From Cervus elaphus (taxonomy: Eukaryota > Chordata > Mammalia > Artiodactyla > Cervidae), in the NCBI RefSeq assembly GCF_910594005.1, contig NC_057817.1, forward strand, positions 26,761,001 through 26,825,000: DNA of 64,000 bases, in the 5' to 3' direction. Each line of letters starts with the position of its first letter. Positions within the stretch are counted from its first letter, which is position 1. Of the stretch, positions 23,850 through 36,915 are shown piece after piece. The translations under genes were made by a program, and so were the position numbers. The notes beneath the pieces are model-generated. The model ran no database searches, was not told the origin of the DNA, and saw nothing but the letters and a program-made list of their open reading frames with translations.

Positions 23850-24500
23850 GCAGCGACCTCACCCGCCCCGCCCGGGGTGGGAGCCGCCCCTTGAGCGGCC
23901 AGTCAGCGCCCGGGGCGCCCAGTGCGGCGTCCGGGCCGCCACGTCGCCGCCTACCACCCTCTCGACACCCGGGTTTACCAGCCCCTACCCGGCGCTAGGT
24001 ACCCGGTTCACCGGGCCGCGCCCAGTCCGGCCTGCGTCCTTCGATTGGCTCCTGCAGGTGCCTGTCGTCCTCGGCCGCTGCAGATTGGCCGGAGTGGGTG
24101 CAAAGGGGCGGGGCTGGGGGAGCGTAGGAAGGGCGGGGACCCGGATGTGTGTGGTGGCGGAGGCCGAAGAGCTAGTGTGCGGAGCTGAGAGGCCTATGGA
24201 TGAGGAGGACGCGGCGGCCCCGGTAGGCGGGGATCGGGGGCGGGGTCCCGGAGGCCTCGGGTCGGTCTCCACCGAGCCTGAGGCGGGAGGCGGGAGGCGG
24301 GGGTCCTGGGCGGAGGCTTCGGAGTCAGGGGCGGGGCCTTGCGCTCTGGTCGCTGGGCTTCCTCTCTGGGGACCCTTCTCGGCCCAGTGCAGGGCCTGGG
24401 GAGTCTGGGCGTAGTCACACTGACGGGCCAGTGCTCCTTTCCCCCGGGTCTCCTCTGAGTGATCCGGGTGGAGGCGGGGCCCGGTGCGGCCTCCTCTCGC
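23850..24500 (+). promoter_or_regulatory. SPRYD3: SPRYD3 CpG-island promoter with two CCAAT boxes and a GC box
   Basis: The region is CpG-dense and has no TATA box near the start. Inverted CCAAT boxes (ATTGG) lie at 24044-24048 and 24084-24088, 40 bp apart, and a GC box (ggggcggggc) at 24105-24114. This is the usual layout of an NF-Y/Sp1 housekeeping promoter. The likely transcription start is between about 24115 and 24195, which is an inference. Confidence 0.7.
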
Positions 24501-27500
24501 TGATGCCAAAGGCTATGGGATTCTAGGCAAGCAGATGCCCCTAGGTCTGGGGCGCCAGCATCAACCTGGGATCGAGCCCTGGACGAGTGCCGAGGAGGCC
24601 AGTCCTAGGGCTACCCCGCAGGTGCCTACCCTCCTGAGCCACGCAGTGGCTTGCAGCTACTGCAGAAGCTTGTAAATATGCGCATGGGGAGTGAATTTAG
24701 CCTAGTCAGCTTCCTAAGCCCCTACTGTATGCAGGACACTGTCAGGCCTTGATGGAACCCTTGTCCCAGGGTTTGGGATATGGGAAGAGAAAGTAACTCC
24801 TCTTTTTGTCACTTTGGGGAAAATTCATTCACCTATGCATTAGCACTGTTGGTGGTTTAAATACCTGGGTCATCCTACTCCTCTCCTTCTTCCCTACTAC
24901 CATCTTTGTGGATGCCATCCCTCATTAGAACAGCAGCAACAGTCTCCTCATTAATTATTTGCCACTCTGTTTTGCTCATCTTGTGTTGAGTTTAGTCTCC
25001 AGACAACCGCCTGAATGATTTTTACAATCAGATAAGCCTTAGAAACATATCATTTCCTTGCTTAAAACCCTCCAGAGCTTTCCCATCATACTTGGAATAA
25101 AATTCAAACTCCTTAACGTGGTCTGTAGAGCATTGATCTGGCCCCTACCTTCCTTCCATCCTTTTCTGATACATTTTTTTTCTGCCTTACATTCCCTGTA
25201 CACCAGTCACCTATCCTTTTTCTATTTCCTATCATGCCAGCTGCCTTGCCCCTCAGGACCTGTGTTCTGGCTGTCCCCTCTGCCTGGGATGCTCTTTCTT
25301 GGGCTTGTCACATGCCAGTCACCTTTTCATCTCATAGAGTTCAACTCGTTATTCTTTCGTCATGTCACTCTGCTTGTTCCTGCACTGTCTAACATTGTCA
25401 TGTCTGTCTATTGTCTATCATGTCTCCCTCGGTAGAATGGAAGCTCTATGAGAATAGGCAGCCCATCCATCTTATTCACAGCTGTATCCGTAGCACCTTG
25501 GACAGCAGGAGCACATAGTGGGAGCTCGGTAAATGTTTGCTGAATAAAAGGATGAGGGTGGGGATTGTTGAGGTCAATCTAGGCAACTGACTTCAAGTCT
25601 AGAGTCCTTTCTGCATTCTGGGTAGAACCGGCCAAGGTGCTCAGGGCCCTGCTTCCTCCTCCTCAAGTCCCTTCTCCCCCTGGCAGGTTTGTTCTCATGA
25701 ACAAGATGGATGACCTCAACCTGCACTACCGGTTTCTGAATTGGCGCCGGCGGATCCGGGAGATTCGAGAGGTCCGGGCTTTCCGATATCAGGAGAGGTT
25801 CAAGCATATTCTTGTAGATGGAGACACTTTGAGGTGAGTTTCAGGGAGGGCTTTCACATTTTCCTTATTTTCCTTTCTGTGCCAGGTCTTAGAGACGAAA
25901 AGGGGCTTTTGCAGAAGCAGACAGCTGTCTACACTGTGTGGGGATGCAGTGGACTCTGGAGGCCTTTCTGAATGGAGCAGTGTGTGCTTCTTCACCTTGC
26001 AGCTCTCTCTGCCTGTGTCTCTGGGTCCCTCTGTCCTGGTCTGTGTGGGAAGCAGTCATGTCAGAGATGGAGGCTGCTGGGGTCTCAGGAGTTGCCCAAC
26101 TGTCTTGTCGAGAGGACTCCAGTGAGTCTGTGCGGTGCCTGGGTCTCCTGCCTGCATCTCTTGAGTTGTGTTTGGTGAAAGAATGACCATTTCAAAGGCA
26201 GTGGACTTCCTGTTTCGGGAAGGATGGCCCTGCAGTGCATCCTGCTCACTGCCTTCCAACCCTTTGGTTTGTGTGTTTGTTTTCTCTCTGTTTTCTGGCT
26301 TGAAACTCTCCTCTGAGTCCGTTGGAACCTAATTCTCTCACAGAGTTGTCACTGGAAGAGGGACAGAAGTAGTGCTGTCTAGCCTGGAAACAAGAAAGTT
26401 GAGGAGTAGAGAGTGAATAACTCTTTCAATCAATGAACGACTTTGGTCCAGAGGATGGAGACTAGCCATTCTCAAAGTCCACTGAGGACAGAGCCAGAGG
26501 AAAAGGGCTGAAGCTGCAGCATGAAGGATTGAGGTTAGACAGGGTGTGAGACCGCCTAATAGGCAACTGCGGGAGGCTCTGCCTCCTCTTCCCCACTGGC
26601 AGTGAGTAAGCCAGGCTTACAGTGGTCTGGTATGGGTTGGACCCTTGCTGGAGGCAGCGGGTGACCTCAAGTATCTTGTTATGGTGTTTGTGCAGATATC
26701 CCATGTGACCAGGTGGATTCTCCTCTCTGCTGGCCTTCACAGGGTGGGGGCTGGGGACACTAAGGCGCTCCCCCAAATTCCTGGGCTAGGATGCTAATGG
26801 ATCTCCCTCTCCATTTTTCCTTCAGTTACCATGGAAACTCTGGTGAAGTTGGCTGCTATGTGGCTTCTCGACCCCTGACAAAGGACAGCAATTATTTTGA
26901 GGTGATCAAGGCTATGGGTGGGCAGAGTAGGGGGTGAAATGGTTTAAATCCAGGGAGCTCTTTTACTGGATTCTTGACCTAGTTCTTTAAACTTTACATC
27001 AGGATTATCCTGTTGGCTGGGAATAGGGCCCAGGGTATCATGATGCCTAATCTGAGAGGCACCGTAGAGTCCTGTCACCCTGTCCCTTCGGCTTTCCTGC
27101 CCTTCACCTTGGTAGAATTTGACCCATGTCTTTTCTCACCCCCTCACCCAAGCCCAGCATCTCCATCTCCTATCTTTTTCCATGGCTTGGAAATTATTTT
27201 CTAAGTAATTGTGGTAAAATGGGCCCCCACTTTCCCCAGTTCTCCCTCTGGGTGCCCTTTCTCTTTGACTCCCCTGTCTCCTGGCTCTTTGAGCCTCAAC
27301 CCCTTTTGGTGTCTGTTCCCCGCTGTGCTAACTGTGTCCTGCTCTCCTCCCTCCAGGTGTCGATTGTGGACAGTGGGGTCCGGGGCACCATTGCTGTGGG
27401 ACTGGTCCCTCAGTACTACAGCTTGGATCACCAGCCTGGCTGGTTGCCTGACTCTGTGGCCTACCATGCTGATGATGGCAAGTGAGTTGCCTCTTGTGGC

Positions 27501-30500
27501 ACCCAACCCCTTTTCTGCGGATTTGGGAGTCTGAGATATAATGGACTACCTCAGGGTGGCTTTGGCCGTTCCTGAGGTTAAAGCGTCTGCCTCCAATGCA
27601 GGAGACCCGGGTTCGATCCTTGGGTCGGGAAGATCCCCTGGAGAAGGAAATGGTAACCCACTCCAGTATTCTTGCCCGGGGAATCCCATGGACGGAGGAG
27701 CCTGGTAGGCTACAGTCCACGGGGTTGCAAAGAGTCGGACACAACTGAGCGACTTCACTTTCACTTTCACTGGTTTTGAAGTGTTTTCATAGATTTTTCT
27801 GACCAGGTCAGGAAGGTGGCCTGTTGACTCTCCTTGGAGGTTTGCAGACTCAAAGGGGAGGGTGGAGCTCATCCAAGGACGCAGGTAGATGGTGTTGCAG
27901 AGTGATGGGGAGCAGGAGCACTAGGGAGAAGTTGGGAGGCCAGGCTCAGATTGAGTGTCGTTCCGCCCTGTCCACAGGCTTTACAATGGCCGAGCCAAGG
28001 GTCGCCAGTTTGGGTCAAAGTGCAACTCTGGGGACCGGATTGGTTGTGGCATTGAGCCAGTGTCCTTTGATGTGCAGACTGCCCAGATCTTCTTCACTAA
28101 AAATGGGAAGCGGGTAAGTGGGACATCCTAAGTGGGATTTAAATGGCTTGAAGCTGTCCAGGGACTTGTGTGAGTGCTGTGAAAGAGTCTGCTGGCTGGG
28201 ACTGGCCCAGGGCTCCCTAGGCTCATTTCCCATCTTCTTCAGTTCAGTTTTAAATTCTCCTGGGCTCTCCTGCATGTAGAAGACCCTCCCCTCACCCAGG
28301 GGAAGCTGGGACTGTCCCCAGGTGGTAGACACAGAGGGACAAGTTTATGCAGTGGAGGAGGGGCAGGATTTGTGGGGGACAGAATGGAGTGATGTGGAGG
28401 AAGGTTTTGAGCAGGCAAAAAGAGGGAGAGTTTATGGCCTGGCTCTGTAAGCTGGAGGTTGTCTTGGGACTTTTGACTTGAGTGCTTTTGAGGGTATGTC
28501 TTTTCTGTGTTTTGTGTTCCTTGTTTCACTTCTCCTTTCCTTCCCTCTTCAAAGGCTAGTGATGGTGGAGGGCTGGGATAAGAACACATAGGAGAGACCC
28601 CGGCTGTCTTCCTTCTCCTCCCTAGCCCCACCTCCTGCCCAGGGAAATCACTTTCTCAGTTCTCCACTGAGGGGTTTTTCTCCTTTAGCATCTATCCTGA
28701 GCTCTCTTCCTGCTCCAGTCTACACTCAACATGTACCAAAGGTATTTGGCGGCACGTTGAGAAACTTGGCGTTTGCCTTCTAGCTCTGTGGATTCCTTGC
28801 TCAGCCAGGAGTGCTCAGCAGCTTTTTAAAAACTTCTCTGTACCTTTGTTTTGCTCTCCTGTCAGCGTATGTGATGATGCCTGGTTGCATCATTCTCAAA
28901 AGTCCCCTTGTGAGAATTAGATGAGCCGTAGGAAAAGTGAGCCAGGCGGTAGCTCCCTCCTTTCTTCCCTCCCGACAACACAGGTGGGCTCCACCATCAT
29001 GCCCATGTCCCCGGACGGGCTGTTTCCGGCAGTGGGCATGCACTCGCTGGGTGAGGAGGTGCGGCTGCATCTCAATGCTGAGCTGGGCCGTGAGGATGAC
29101 AGCGTCATGATGGTGGACAGCTACGAGGATGAGTGGGGCCGGCTACACGATGTCCGAGTCTGTGGAACCGTAAGTAAGGGGTGGTGTGCAGAGGGCGCCG
29201 GGGGAGCTCTAGGGGCCCCAGCTCTTAGGCTCTTAGGATTGCTTAGGATAGGCAGTGAAGACAGTGTCTTCTGTAGGGTTTTGGAAAGTGAGAATTTGGG
29301 CAGGAGTGCCTGGCACCCCGACACGATCCTTGAGTTCAGGTCTGTATTCTCTTAGCATTGGCCTTCCTTTCCCGCCTTCCCTTTTGTTTGAGAGCTCAGG
29401 CTCATCGCTCAACCCTGGGAAAAGCAGTAGCTCTTCTTTGCCTTCTTTGGTTCCTTCAGCCCCCAGGGCAGTGCACACTGCTGCCCTGTACGTCTGTCTG
29501 CCTTTGAGAGGCCGGGCTGACTTTGGAGAGGCCGGATGCCTGGACCTCCCTTTTGGCTTGAACCCAGCCCAGCTGGCCCAGCTTTCCATCCACCGCAATG
29601 TGGGACAGGTGTCGTTATAAATCCTACTCGCGTTGGGAGAGGTTCTTCGAGATCTTTTTTAAGCATCCATGTCAGTCTCTTCGGCCTTCCTACATTTAAT
29701 AGAGGATGAGAATGGAGGCGAATGATGATTCAGTGAGAGTCCTTGACCCTCCAGAGCTGGCCTTTTCATACATCCCATCATACCTGTGTTAGTCCCCTGA
29801 CTAGATTTTAAACTTGGTTGGGAAGTGTATAGACCTCGAGGGAAGGAAATTCTTCATACTTACCCTCTGTGCCTCATGCTAGCTTGGAAGTGGATGGCTG
29901 CTGAGTCAGGGGTCTGGCCCTGACCTCTAGTGGGCTGCTCAGGCCTCCCACTTGGAATTGTCCCTCTGCTGCCCTCCCGCCCCTGGCTCAACCTTTTCCT
30001 CCACCCTCTGGCCTTCTCACCCCAAGCCAGGCTGTTTTTAACTCAGCCTTTCATAGCAAAACAGAAGCAGTGGGGGGTGGGAGTGGGTTAAGAGCAAGGC
30101 TCTCCATTTCTGGAGTGCAAGGTTCGTCCAATCCAGGGAAAATGGTAGGAAGCGTGCACTCCTGCGGCTTCTCACACTCTGCACCCCCTTCTGGCTCTGG
30201 GGTCCAGGGACTGCAATGGCCACCAGCCCGGAGGCCTCAGATGTCCACTCCCTGATCTTCCTCTCTTCTTTCTTTTCCCCTTCCACCATCATTCTGACAA
30301 CATCTACAGAGCTGAAGTTGGGGCTGAGCCAGGGCGATGTTCCAGCTCTCACCCTTGACCTCTCCTCAAGTTTTCCTGGCACCTTTCCCTGCCTGGACCT
30401 GGCCCCACTCCGCTCCTTGCTCCTCCCAGGCAGTCTTTTCTAATTGATGCCGAATCCTGTAGATGTTTATAAATAGCCTGCCTTCCTCTCTGCCCCTCCC

Positions 30501-33500
30501 CCAGTGCCCTCAGGCCACGCATTTAAGAATTTTTTTTTTTTTCTTTCTTAGATGTAAGCTATTGAGTTTAACTCTTCTCTTAAGCCCCAACCCCAGCTAG
30601 GGAGAGCTGGCAGGGTAGGCATGCTGTTCCCTGCATACTTGCTCCTCTGGGACTGCCTTGGACATGAGCCTCTTGAGGGATGCCTCTCTTCTAGTCTTGC
30701 CAAGCACCCCATCTTTCAAGTGAGGGTGACTTACCCAGTTTCTTCCAGCCCTTTGACCTGCCATCCCCACTCTCGCCTCCTGGCCGCCTCCTTCATGTCC
30801 CTTCTGACCATCCACTGTATTTCCGATCTGGTGATCCGAGTGTCAGGCTGCAGGAGCCTGAGAGAGGTCACTGGGCTGCGCCTGTGGCTCCTGTTTCTAA
30901 AGATGTCTAGTGCAGCTGCTTCTCCCCTCTGCCCTTCCTGTTTTTACGTCCCCCTCTGTGCGGAGCCCTTCCCAGGGACCTCGACCTCTGCTATGGTTGC
31001 AGCCTGTTTCTCCTGCCCTGATGTTGTTCCCAGGAGAGCACCCTGTGGAACCATAAAAGTCTGGGGCGGTCTGGGGCAGGCTTTGATGCCATCCCGCCGA
31101 GGTTTCTCAGTGTGGAGACTGTGGGCCTCTTAAGTGAGACAGTTTCTTGATGGGCAGGGCGTTTAGCATCCCTGGCTTCAAGACCCAAGATGCTGGTAGC
31201 TCCTCAAACCACGTCCCCCGCCCCCCAGCCGTGTGACTGCCTGCACATTCCCACGTATCCTCTTGTACTGCTGAGAAAACAGTCCCAGAGAAAATTAGAG
31301 AGACTTGATCAAATGTCACAGTGAATTAGTAACAGAACTAAGCCTAGATATTCCTTCTGTGACCCCTCCCCCCATCTTTCCCACTCTCTGATATATGCTG
31401 CCCTCTACCCAGGCCCACTCTACTGTAACCAGTCTCTCCTGCCCCCATCTCACAGAATGAGTCCAGAGTTCCTGGGCTTAAGCCCGCTTTCGCAGAGACT
31501 TTCCTGTCTAGTGTCATTAGCCAGGGGCTTCCTAGGTGAGTCTTCTTGGCCACCTTGGAAGGCTTTTACTTCTGTCTTTCTTTCAGTTTTATAGTCCCAG
31601 TTATCCTTTCTCACTGGTTCTTCCCAGACAGAAAAGAGACTTCAACTCCAGACTTTTTTTTTTTAAACCCTAACAATTCATTCTGAGAAGTTTGTAACAT
31701 ACAGAAAAGCTGAAAAAGTAGCACAGTAAACACCCACTGGGTCTCCACTACCTAGATTAACAGTTGTTAATATTTAGTTGTGTTTGTTTGATCTGAGGAT
31801 CTATGTGTGGACAGACCTGGCTCTTTGCAGAGGGCAGTCTTTCCCTGCTTCCTGTTGTCTTACTGTCCCCTCCTAGAGAGCGCCCCCTTCCCAGAGCTCT
31901 GGGATGCTGAAGAGTTGCTGTTGCAATGTTGGCGCTGAGATGGGGGAGGCTTCCCCTCATCCCCATCCCCAGGCCTTGCGCAGTGTGCTTAGGTGACGTG
32001 CTGAGGGCGAGGGGCAGTCGGCAGGGCTGGGGGTTGGGCTCATTCTGTCTTTGTTCCTCGTTTCTGTTCACAGCTCCTCTGACAATTCCTTAGTGACAGG
32101 GCAGCAGCTTTCATACACAAGTGGGGTGAATGAGGCCCCACCCTCTCAGGGGTCCTCCCCAGACCCAACCCAGGAGGAGACCGTGTTGGGGCCTGAGCTG
32201 GCCGGTGGGAGGCATGTTCCTGGTGTGTGTTTCAGCTGCTTCTAGGCCCTGGGGCACTGAGCCCTCCCTTGATCCTGTCAAGAGGGATTAGGGTCTGGCA
32301 AGGGCGGGTTGAAGCAGGAGAGGAGGCGAAGAGTAGGTGCTGCCTATGAGGGAGGGGTGGGGTGCAGGAGGCTCTCTGCACCCTGGTCTGCAGCCTCTGC
32401 TCTTGGGGTGAACTGTTTGGCCTCTCAAGCCTTCTGTTGTGTGTAGAGGGAGGTATAGGGGGTCTTGGGAGCCTTAAGGAACGAGTTCCCCTACCCCCAC
32501 CAAAGATGTTGATAGGGGCATTGTTTGAGGAGAAAGCCTTGGGAGGAAGACAGTTGGTCATCTGGGCGGAGTCATCTGGGGAGTATCCTAGGGAAACAGT
32601 GACCAGTCCTGAGAGCCTCAGGGGCCGTTCTGGTGCTGGGGGAGGAGGGTAAGGGCTGAGATGAAAGATCCTTTCCTTCTTTGTGATTGGCAGTTTCAGT
32701 CTGTTGTAGCTTTGGGATGATTGTTAATGTTTAGGGAGCATTGGAACATTGGGGTATTCTAGTATAAACCCCATTTCCTTTCCAGTTCAGGAAAGGCCGA
32801 CGTGTGCATTTATCACCTGCCGGGCTCAGACTAAGCCCTTGGCACTCACTTCACTTTGTCACTGGTTTTTAGAGATGCAGGTGGTGGTTCCTTTCTGACT
32901 GTGCAAGGAACCCAGGCTTCTGGGCGGTGAGCCGCTGTGCTTTCTGAGCTGTTCTGCAGGGTGGGGAGTAAGTTTTAGAGCCCCGAATTAGTGTGTTGCA
33001 TTAGTGTGTTTCATCCTCCTGGCCTTGTAGCTTAAGGAAGCCTCCCCACCCTATCCGTAGACAAAAAGGCAGCCTGCCCTCCTCAGGGCCCAGGCAGAGG
33101 GAATGGTTGGGCGGGTTTTTCCCAAGGATCAGGATCTGGATCCGCTGTCTTTTGGCTCTGAGAATGGAGAACACTGTGTTTCCTACACTGAGGCCAGTTG
33201 GATGCTGTGGGTCAAGGGCAGCTGTGGAGTCCCCCACCCAGTTCGGCAATGCAGAGGAGAGGGTGGGCTGGGGGCTGCTCAGACTGGGTGGAGTCCATGC
33301 TAGTTAATGGGCTTCAGACCCATAACCCCACACACCCACCCCCGGCCTTGTGGGGAGAGAGACAGTGGAGGAATTCAGGCTGAGCCGAGCCCACCCAGAG
33401 GACCAGAAGTAGAATTTAGACAGGGTGGGCCTTCACAATACTCGGTAAATCAGACCACCTGCAGGGGAGCTCTTTCTCATGGAAGAATGCAGTGTGACAT

Positions 33501-36500
33501 AATGGAGACTTGGGCTAGGAGTGTGACATCGCGGAACCAGGGTGCCCTGAAGTGTGTACAGTCCTGGCTGGAGGAAGGAGGGGAGAAAGGTCCAGTGATC
33601 TGCCGCACACCTCCAGCTTTTCTCCTGGTGCCCCTGTCCCCTGCCTGCCTGCGGTTGTCTGGGGCGGAGGGGAGGATGGACTTGCGGTGCCATGGTTTCG
33701 GGGATCCAGGGTGAGGAGGGGCCAGTGCCTCCCTGAAGGGGTGGTGAGGTTGTGGCCCCTCCCTCTGCTGAAGACACACGGAGGCTTGGGCGCTTGTGCC
33801 AGCGAGCTTGATGCCTTTCCTGTTCAGGCAGGAGTTCTTTGCGGGGTGAGAGGCCAGTGTCCCAAGGCTTGCCTGGGAGAAGTGGAGGAGGTCCCCAGGG
33901 AGTGAGTTTTCTTCAGGGCCAGAAGGGTGGGAGGGTAGAAGAAAGTCTTGAGGGTCAGTTTGGCTAATTAAAAAGGGATTAAGGAATCCCAGGTGATGCT
34001 GAGGGTGGGGGACAGAGGGGACAGGGTTGAGTCACAGCCCCACTATTACCATGACAACTGATAAATAAATCCTCCCAGATTGGGGGTTGCCGCCCCGTCT
34101 TGCCCAGGCAGGATCACCGTGGGGCTAAGGAGCCCCAGGAGCCCATCAGTCAGCTCCCCTCCACACCCCTGCTCCAGCTTAAAAGAGCCGCGAGGGGCTG
34201 GGAGCAGGAATGCCTGCCTTTCTAGCCCTGCTCTGCCTGTCTCCCTGCAACCCCCCACATTGAATGCAGGAGCAGACCTGGTCGGTCCCTGGCTCCCCGG
34301 CACCTCCCCAACCTGGCTACAAACATCTCTGTTCAAAGCCAAGTACAACAAAGACCTTGAGAAGCGTATCAGTCCCATCCCAGGCAGAACTGGCTTCTGA
34401 GCTGTCTCCCCTCCCCCAGACGTCTGGACTTGGCCCCTAACCTCCGCATTCTCCTTGGCCTCCCGAGGCACCCTGAGAAAACCGTCAGGCTTCCTCTTAG
34501 CCTGGCCTTCGCTTCTCCTCTTCTATGTGTTCAGGCCCCTGGGTGGCCCTTTCCTGGCAGGCAGGGTGACGGAGGGAAGTGATGGCCGAGAGAGCCCTGT
34601 GTGGTCCTGGCGCCCAGCCGTTGGGATCTTGGGGCTGCTGTCCTGTCTCCCCACAGCGAGGAGAGCGTCCTTGGCTCAGTAGGCAGGTGGGTGCAGTCTT
34701 CAGTAGGGGGCTCAGCCCTCTTGCTCCTGCTGCCACCTCCAGTCACCCGTCCCATCCTTGTTCTCCCCTGCCTGCTGGGAACACTGAGTCCCTCCTCCTG
34801 CCTCCAGCACCACTTCCCTTTCAGCCGGGCTTTCTGTGAGAGACAGGAAACTGGTCCCCAGACAGCCTTGGAACCAGGTTTCCAGGGGGGTGTCAGCCTG
34901 GCCCCCACCTCTGGCTTTCTCCCCACAGCTGCTGGAGTACTTGGGCAAGGGCAAGAGCATCGTGGACGTGGGGCTGGCCCAGGCCCGGCGCCCACTCAGC
35001 ACGCGTAGCCACTACTTTGAGGTGGAGATCGTGGACCCTGGAGAGAAATGCTACATCGCCTTGGGGCTGGCCCGGAAGGTGGGCACTAATGCTGGCTTTC
35101 TGCCTGGGGGGATGCTCAGCTCTGGGGCTTCTGGTCTAGAGCTGGGAGCTCCTAGAGAGGTGAAGGGACCAGGCTGCAGAGAGGCGTCTTAACCTGAGAC
35201 AGAAAGGTCATGTGTGTCTGCTATGTAAGGGTACAGACCCCCAGTCACCTCGGGGCTGAGAGAGGGTTGTGAGCCTACCACACACACACCAGGGCCTAGA
35301 TGGGGGGTGAGGGCACCCCACAACTCTGGCACCCCAGCACCTTCTCACTCGCCCCCACCCCCCGCAACCTCCAGTGCTTGAAGGTGTGAGGCTGCCGGGG
35401 TGGGAGCAGCCGTCTGGGTTGTAGCTTGTTCCAGAAGGTGAGGGTTCAGATGCCGCTCTCCCATCTTCTTTTCTGCGTGGTACCACAGCTTTCCTTTTTT
35501 CACGCTGGCATAGGATTATCCCAAGAACAGGCACCCTGGCTGGAGCAGAGGGTCTGTGGCTTATCATGCAGGTGCGTGAGGGGCTGCGCTGGGGGAACCG
35601 GGGCTGTGGGGATGGGGGTACAGGGGCACCCATTTTCCTGACTCCGCACGAGGGGCCTCTCCTCCAGCATCTGACCTGAGAGACTCTCCCCTGCTGCCCC
35701 CTGCTGTCCCCTTCCCAAGCTGCTAGCGCTTTCTCCTGTTTTTCCTCCCAGCCCTACAAGCCAGGGGAGCAGAACAGGGGCGGGGAAACTGGGCCCAGGC
35801 TGGACATTCCAGGCCTCTGAGTTGGCTCCCTCTGCTCCCTTCCTGCAGATTCTGCATTTTCTTCCTTTGACTGGTTCGATTTCCTTGCGGGCTTTCTTTA
35901 GAAAGGACGAGCCTTGAGTTCCTGGTCCCCCCTCTCCCTCCCCTCCGAGGCCCCTCTCCGCTCTCTGACCAGCTCCCAAGGGAGTTCCCCCCCAGCCGTT
36001 TGAGGGGACAGACCTATGTCTCTCTTCTGGTGCCCTCATCGTCTCTCCTCCCTTCCTTGGGGCCAGAGAGGGAAGGAGGGACACTTGGGCTTCTAGCGGG
36101 GGCTCGCTCTGGGGGTGTAGGGTGTCAGCCCCTCCTGCAGGTGCGTGTAGTCTCCCCTCCTCCCAACAGACGACGGGAAGATCTTTCATGGCAGCGGCGT
36201 GGGGGACCCCTTCGGGCCACGCTGTTACAAAGGGGACATAATGGGCTGTGGAATCATGTTCCCCCGGGACTACATTCTGGACAGTGAGGGTGAGTGGGGG
36301 TGACCGGGCGCTGGGTGGGTCCTGCGGGCAAACCGCGGGAGCTCAGGCTTGCTGGCCGCTTAGGTGACAGCGACGACAGCTGTGACACAGTGATCCTGTC
36401 CCCGACCGCCCGAGCTGTGCGCAACGTCCGGAATGTCATGTATCTGCACCAGGAAGGGGAGGAGGAAGAGGAAGAGGAGGAAGAGGAGGACGACAGGGAG

Positions 36501-36915
36501 GAGATAGAGCAAGAGCACGAGGGCAAGAAGGTGGTGGTGAGTGCGGGGGTCTGGGGCTGGGATCCCTGCGGAAGAGAGGGCGGAACCTGGGGAGGGGGCG
36601 CAGGGTTGCTGAGTGGGGAGGCTGGTTTCCGGCCTCTGGACGCCCTCTCGTGGTCACCTCCTGCATCGCCCTCTGTCTCTCCTGCGGTGGTGGGAGTTGG
36701 GAGGGACGGGGTTCAGGCCTGTGTAGCCCCAGCATCATGCAGAGCCTGCTGCCCATCCCACTGTCCTCCTCCACCCCTAGGTTTTCTTCACTCGGAATGG
36801 CAAGATCATTGGGAAGAAGGATGCTGTTGTACCTTCTGGGGGCTTCTTCCCCACCATCGGGATGCTGAGCTGTGGGGAAAAAGTCAAAGTGGATCTGCAC
36901 CCGCTGAGTGGCTAG
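24200..36915 (+). CDS. SPRYD3: SPRY domain-containing protein 3, 11 exons, 442 aa
   Basis: Intracellular protein with two SPRY domains; its molecular role is poorly known. Exons: 24200-24222, 25687-25833, 26826-26901, 27357-27481, 27978-28113, 28984-29169, 34929-35078, 35514-35571, 36170-36289, 36364-36536, 36781-36915. The total is 1329 bp, all phases agree, and the length equals the human protein as I recall it. The first exon encodes MRRTRRPR and joins FVLMNKMDD. The SPRY repeats are visible as paired motifs: SNYFEVSIVDSGVRG/SHYFEVEIVDPGEKC, HPGW and QPGW, VAYHADDGK in both, IFFTKNGKRVG/FFTRNGKIIGKK, and LFPAVGMHSLGEEV/FFPTIGMLSCGEKV. An acidic run (ten Glu from about residue 373, then DD) sits inside the second domain as an insertion. 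Intron 6 is long (5.8 kb) and I see no other gene in it. The ATG at 24200 has a weak context and overlaps another ATG. Confidence 0.97.
24990..25548 (+). repeat. L2 LINE 3' region (SPRYD3 intron 1)
   Basis: 'ccctccagagctttcccatc' and 'ctgtcccctctgcctgggat' open it. It ends with 'agaatggaagctctatgaga', 'cagctgtatccgtagcacct' and 'agctcggtaaatgtttgctg', the classic L2 3' end. Ancient and diverged. It ends about 140 bp before exon 2. Confidence 0.8.
27556..27772 (+). repeat. Bov-tA SINE (SPRYD3 intron 4)
   Basis: A diverged head, then 'gggttcgatccttgggtcgg' (B box), 'aacccactccagtattcttg' and 'gagtcggacacaactgagcg'. Same orientation as SPRYD3. Confidence 0.92.
29170..34928 (+). other. SPRYD3: SPRYD3 intron 6, no gene seen
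   Basis: A 5.8 kb intron between two phase-0 exons. ORFs inside are unspliced and unlike any family I know. Around 31650-31780 there is an old repeat-like patch ('gaaaagctgaaaaagtagca', 'ctagattaacagttgttaat') that I cannot name. The rest looks unique. Confidence 0.6.
36457..36495 (+). repeat. SPRYD3: GAG/GAA codon repeat in SPRYD3 exon 10
   Basis: An imperfect purine-rich trinucleotide tract encodes ten glutamates followed by two aspartates. Such tracts can change length between individuals and species. Confidence 0.85.
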
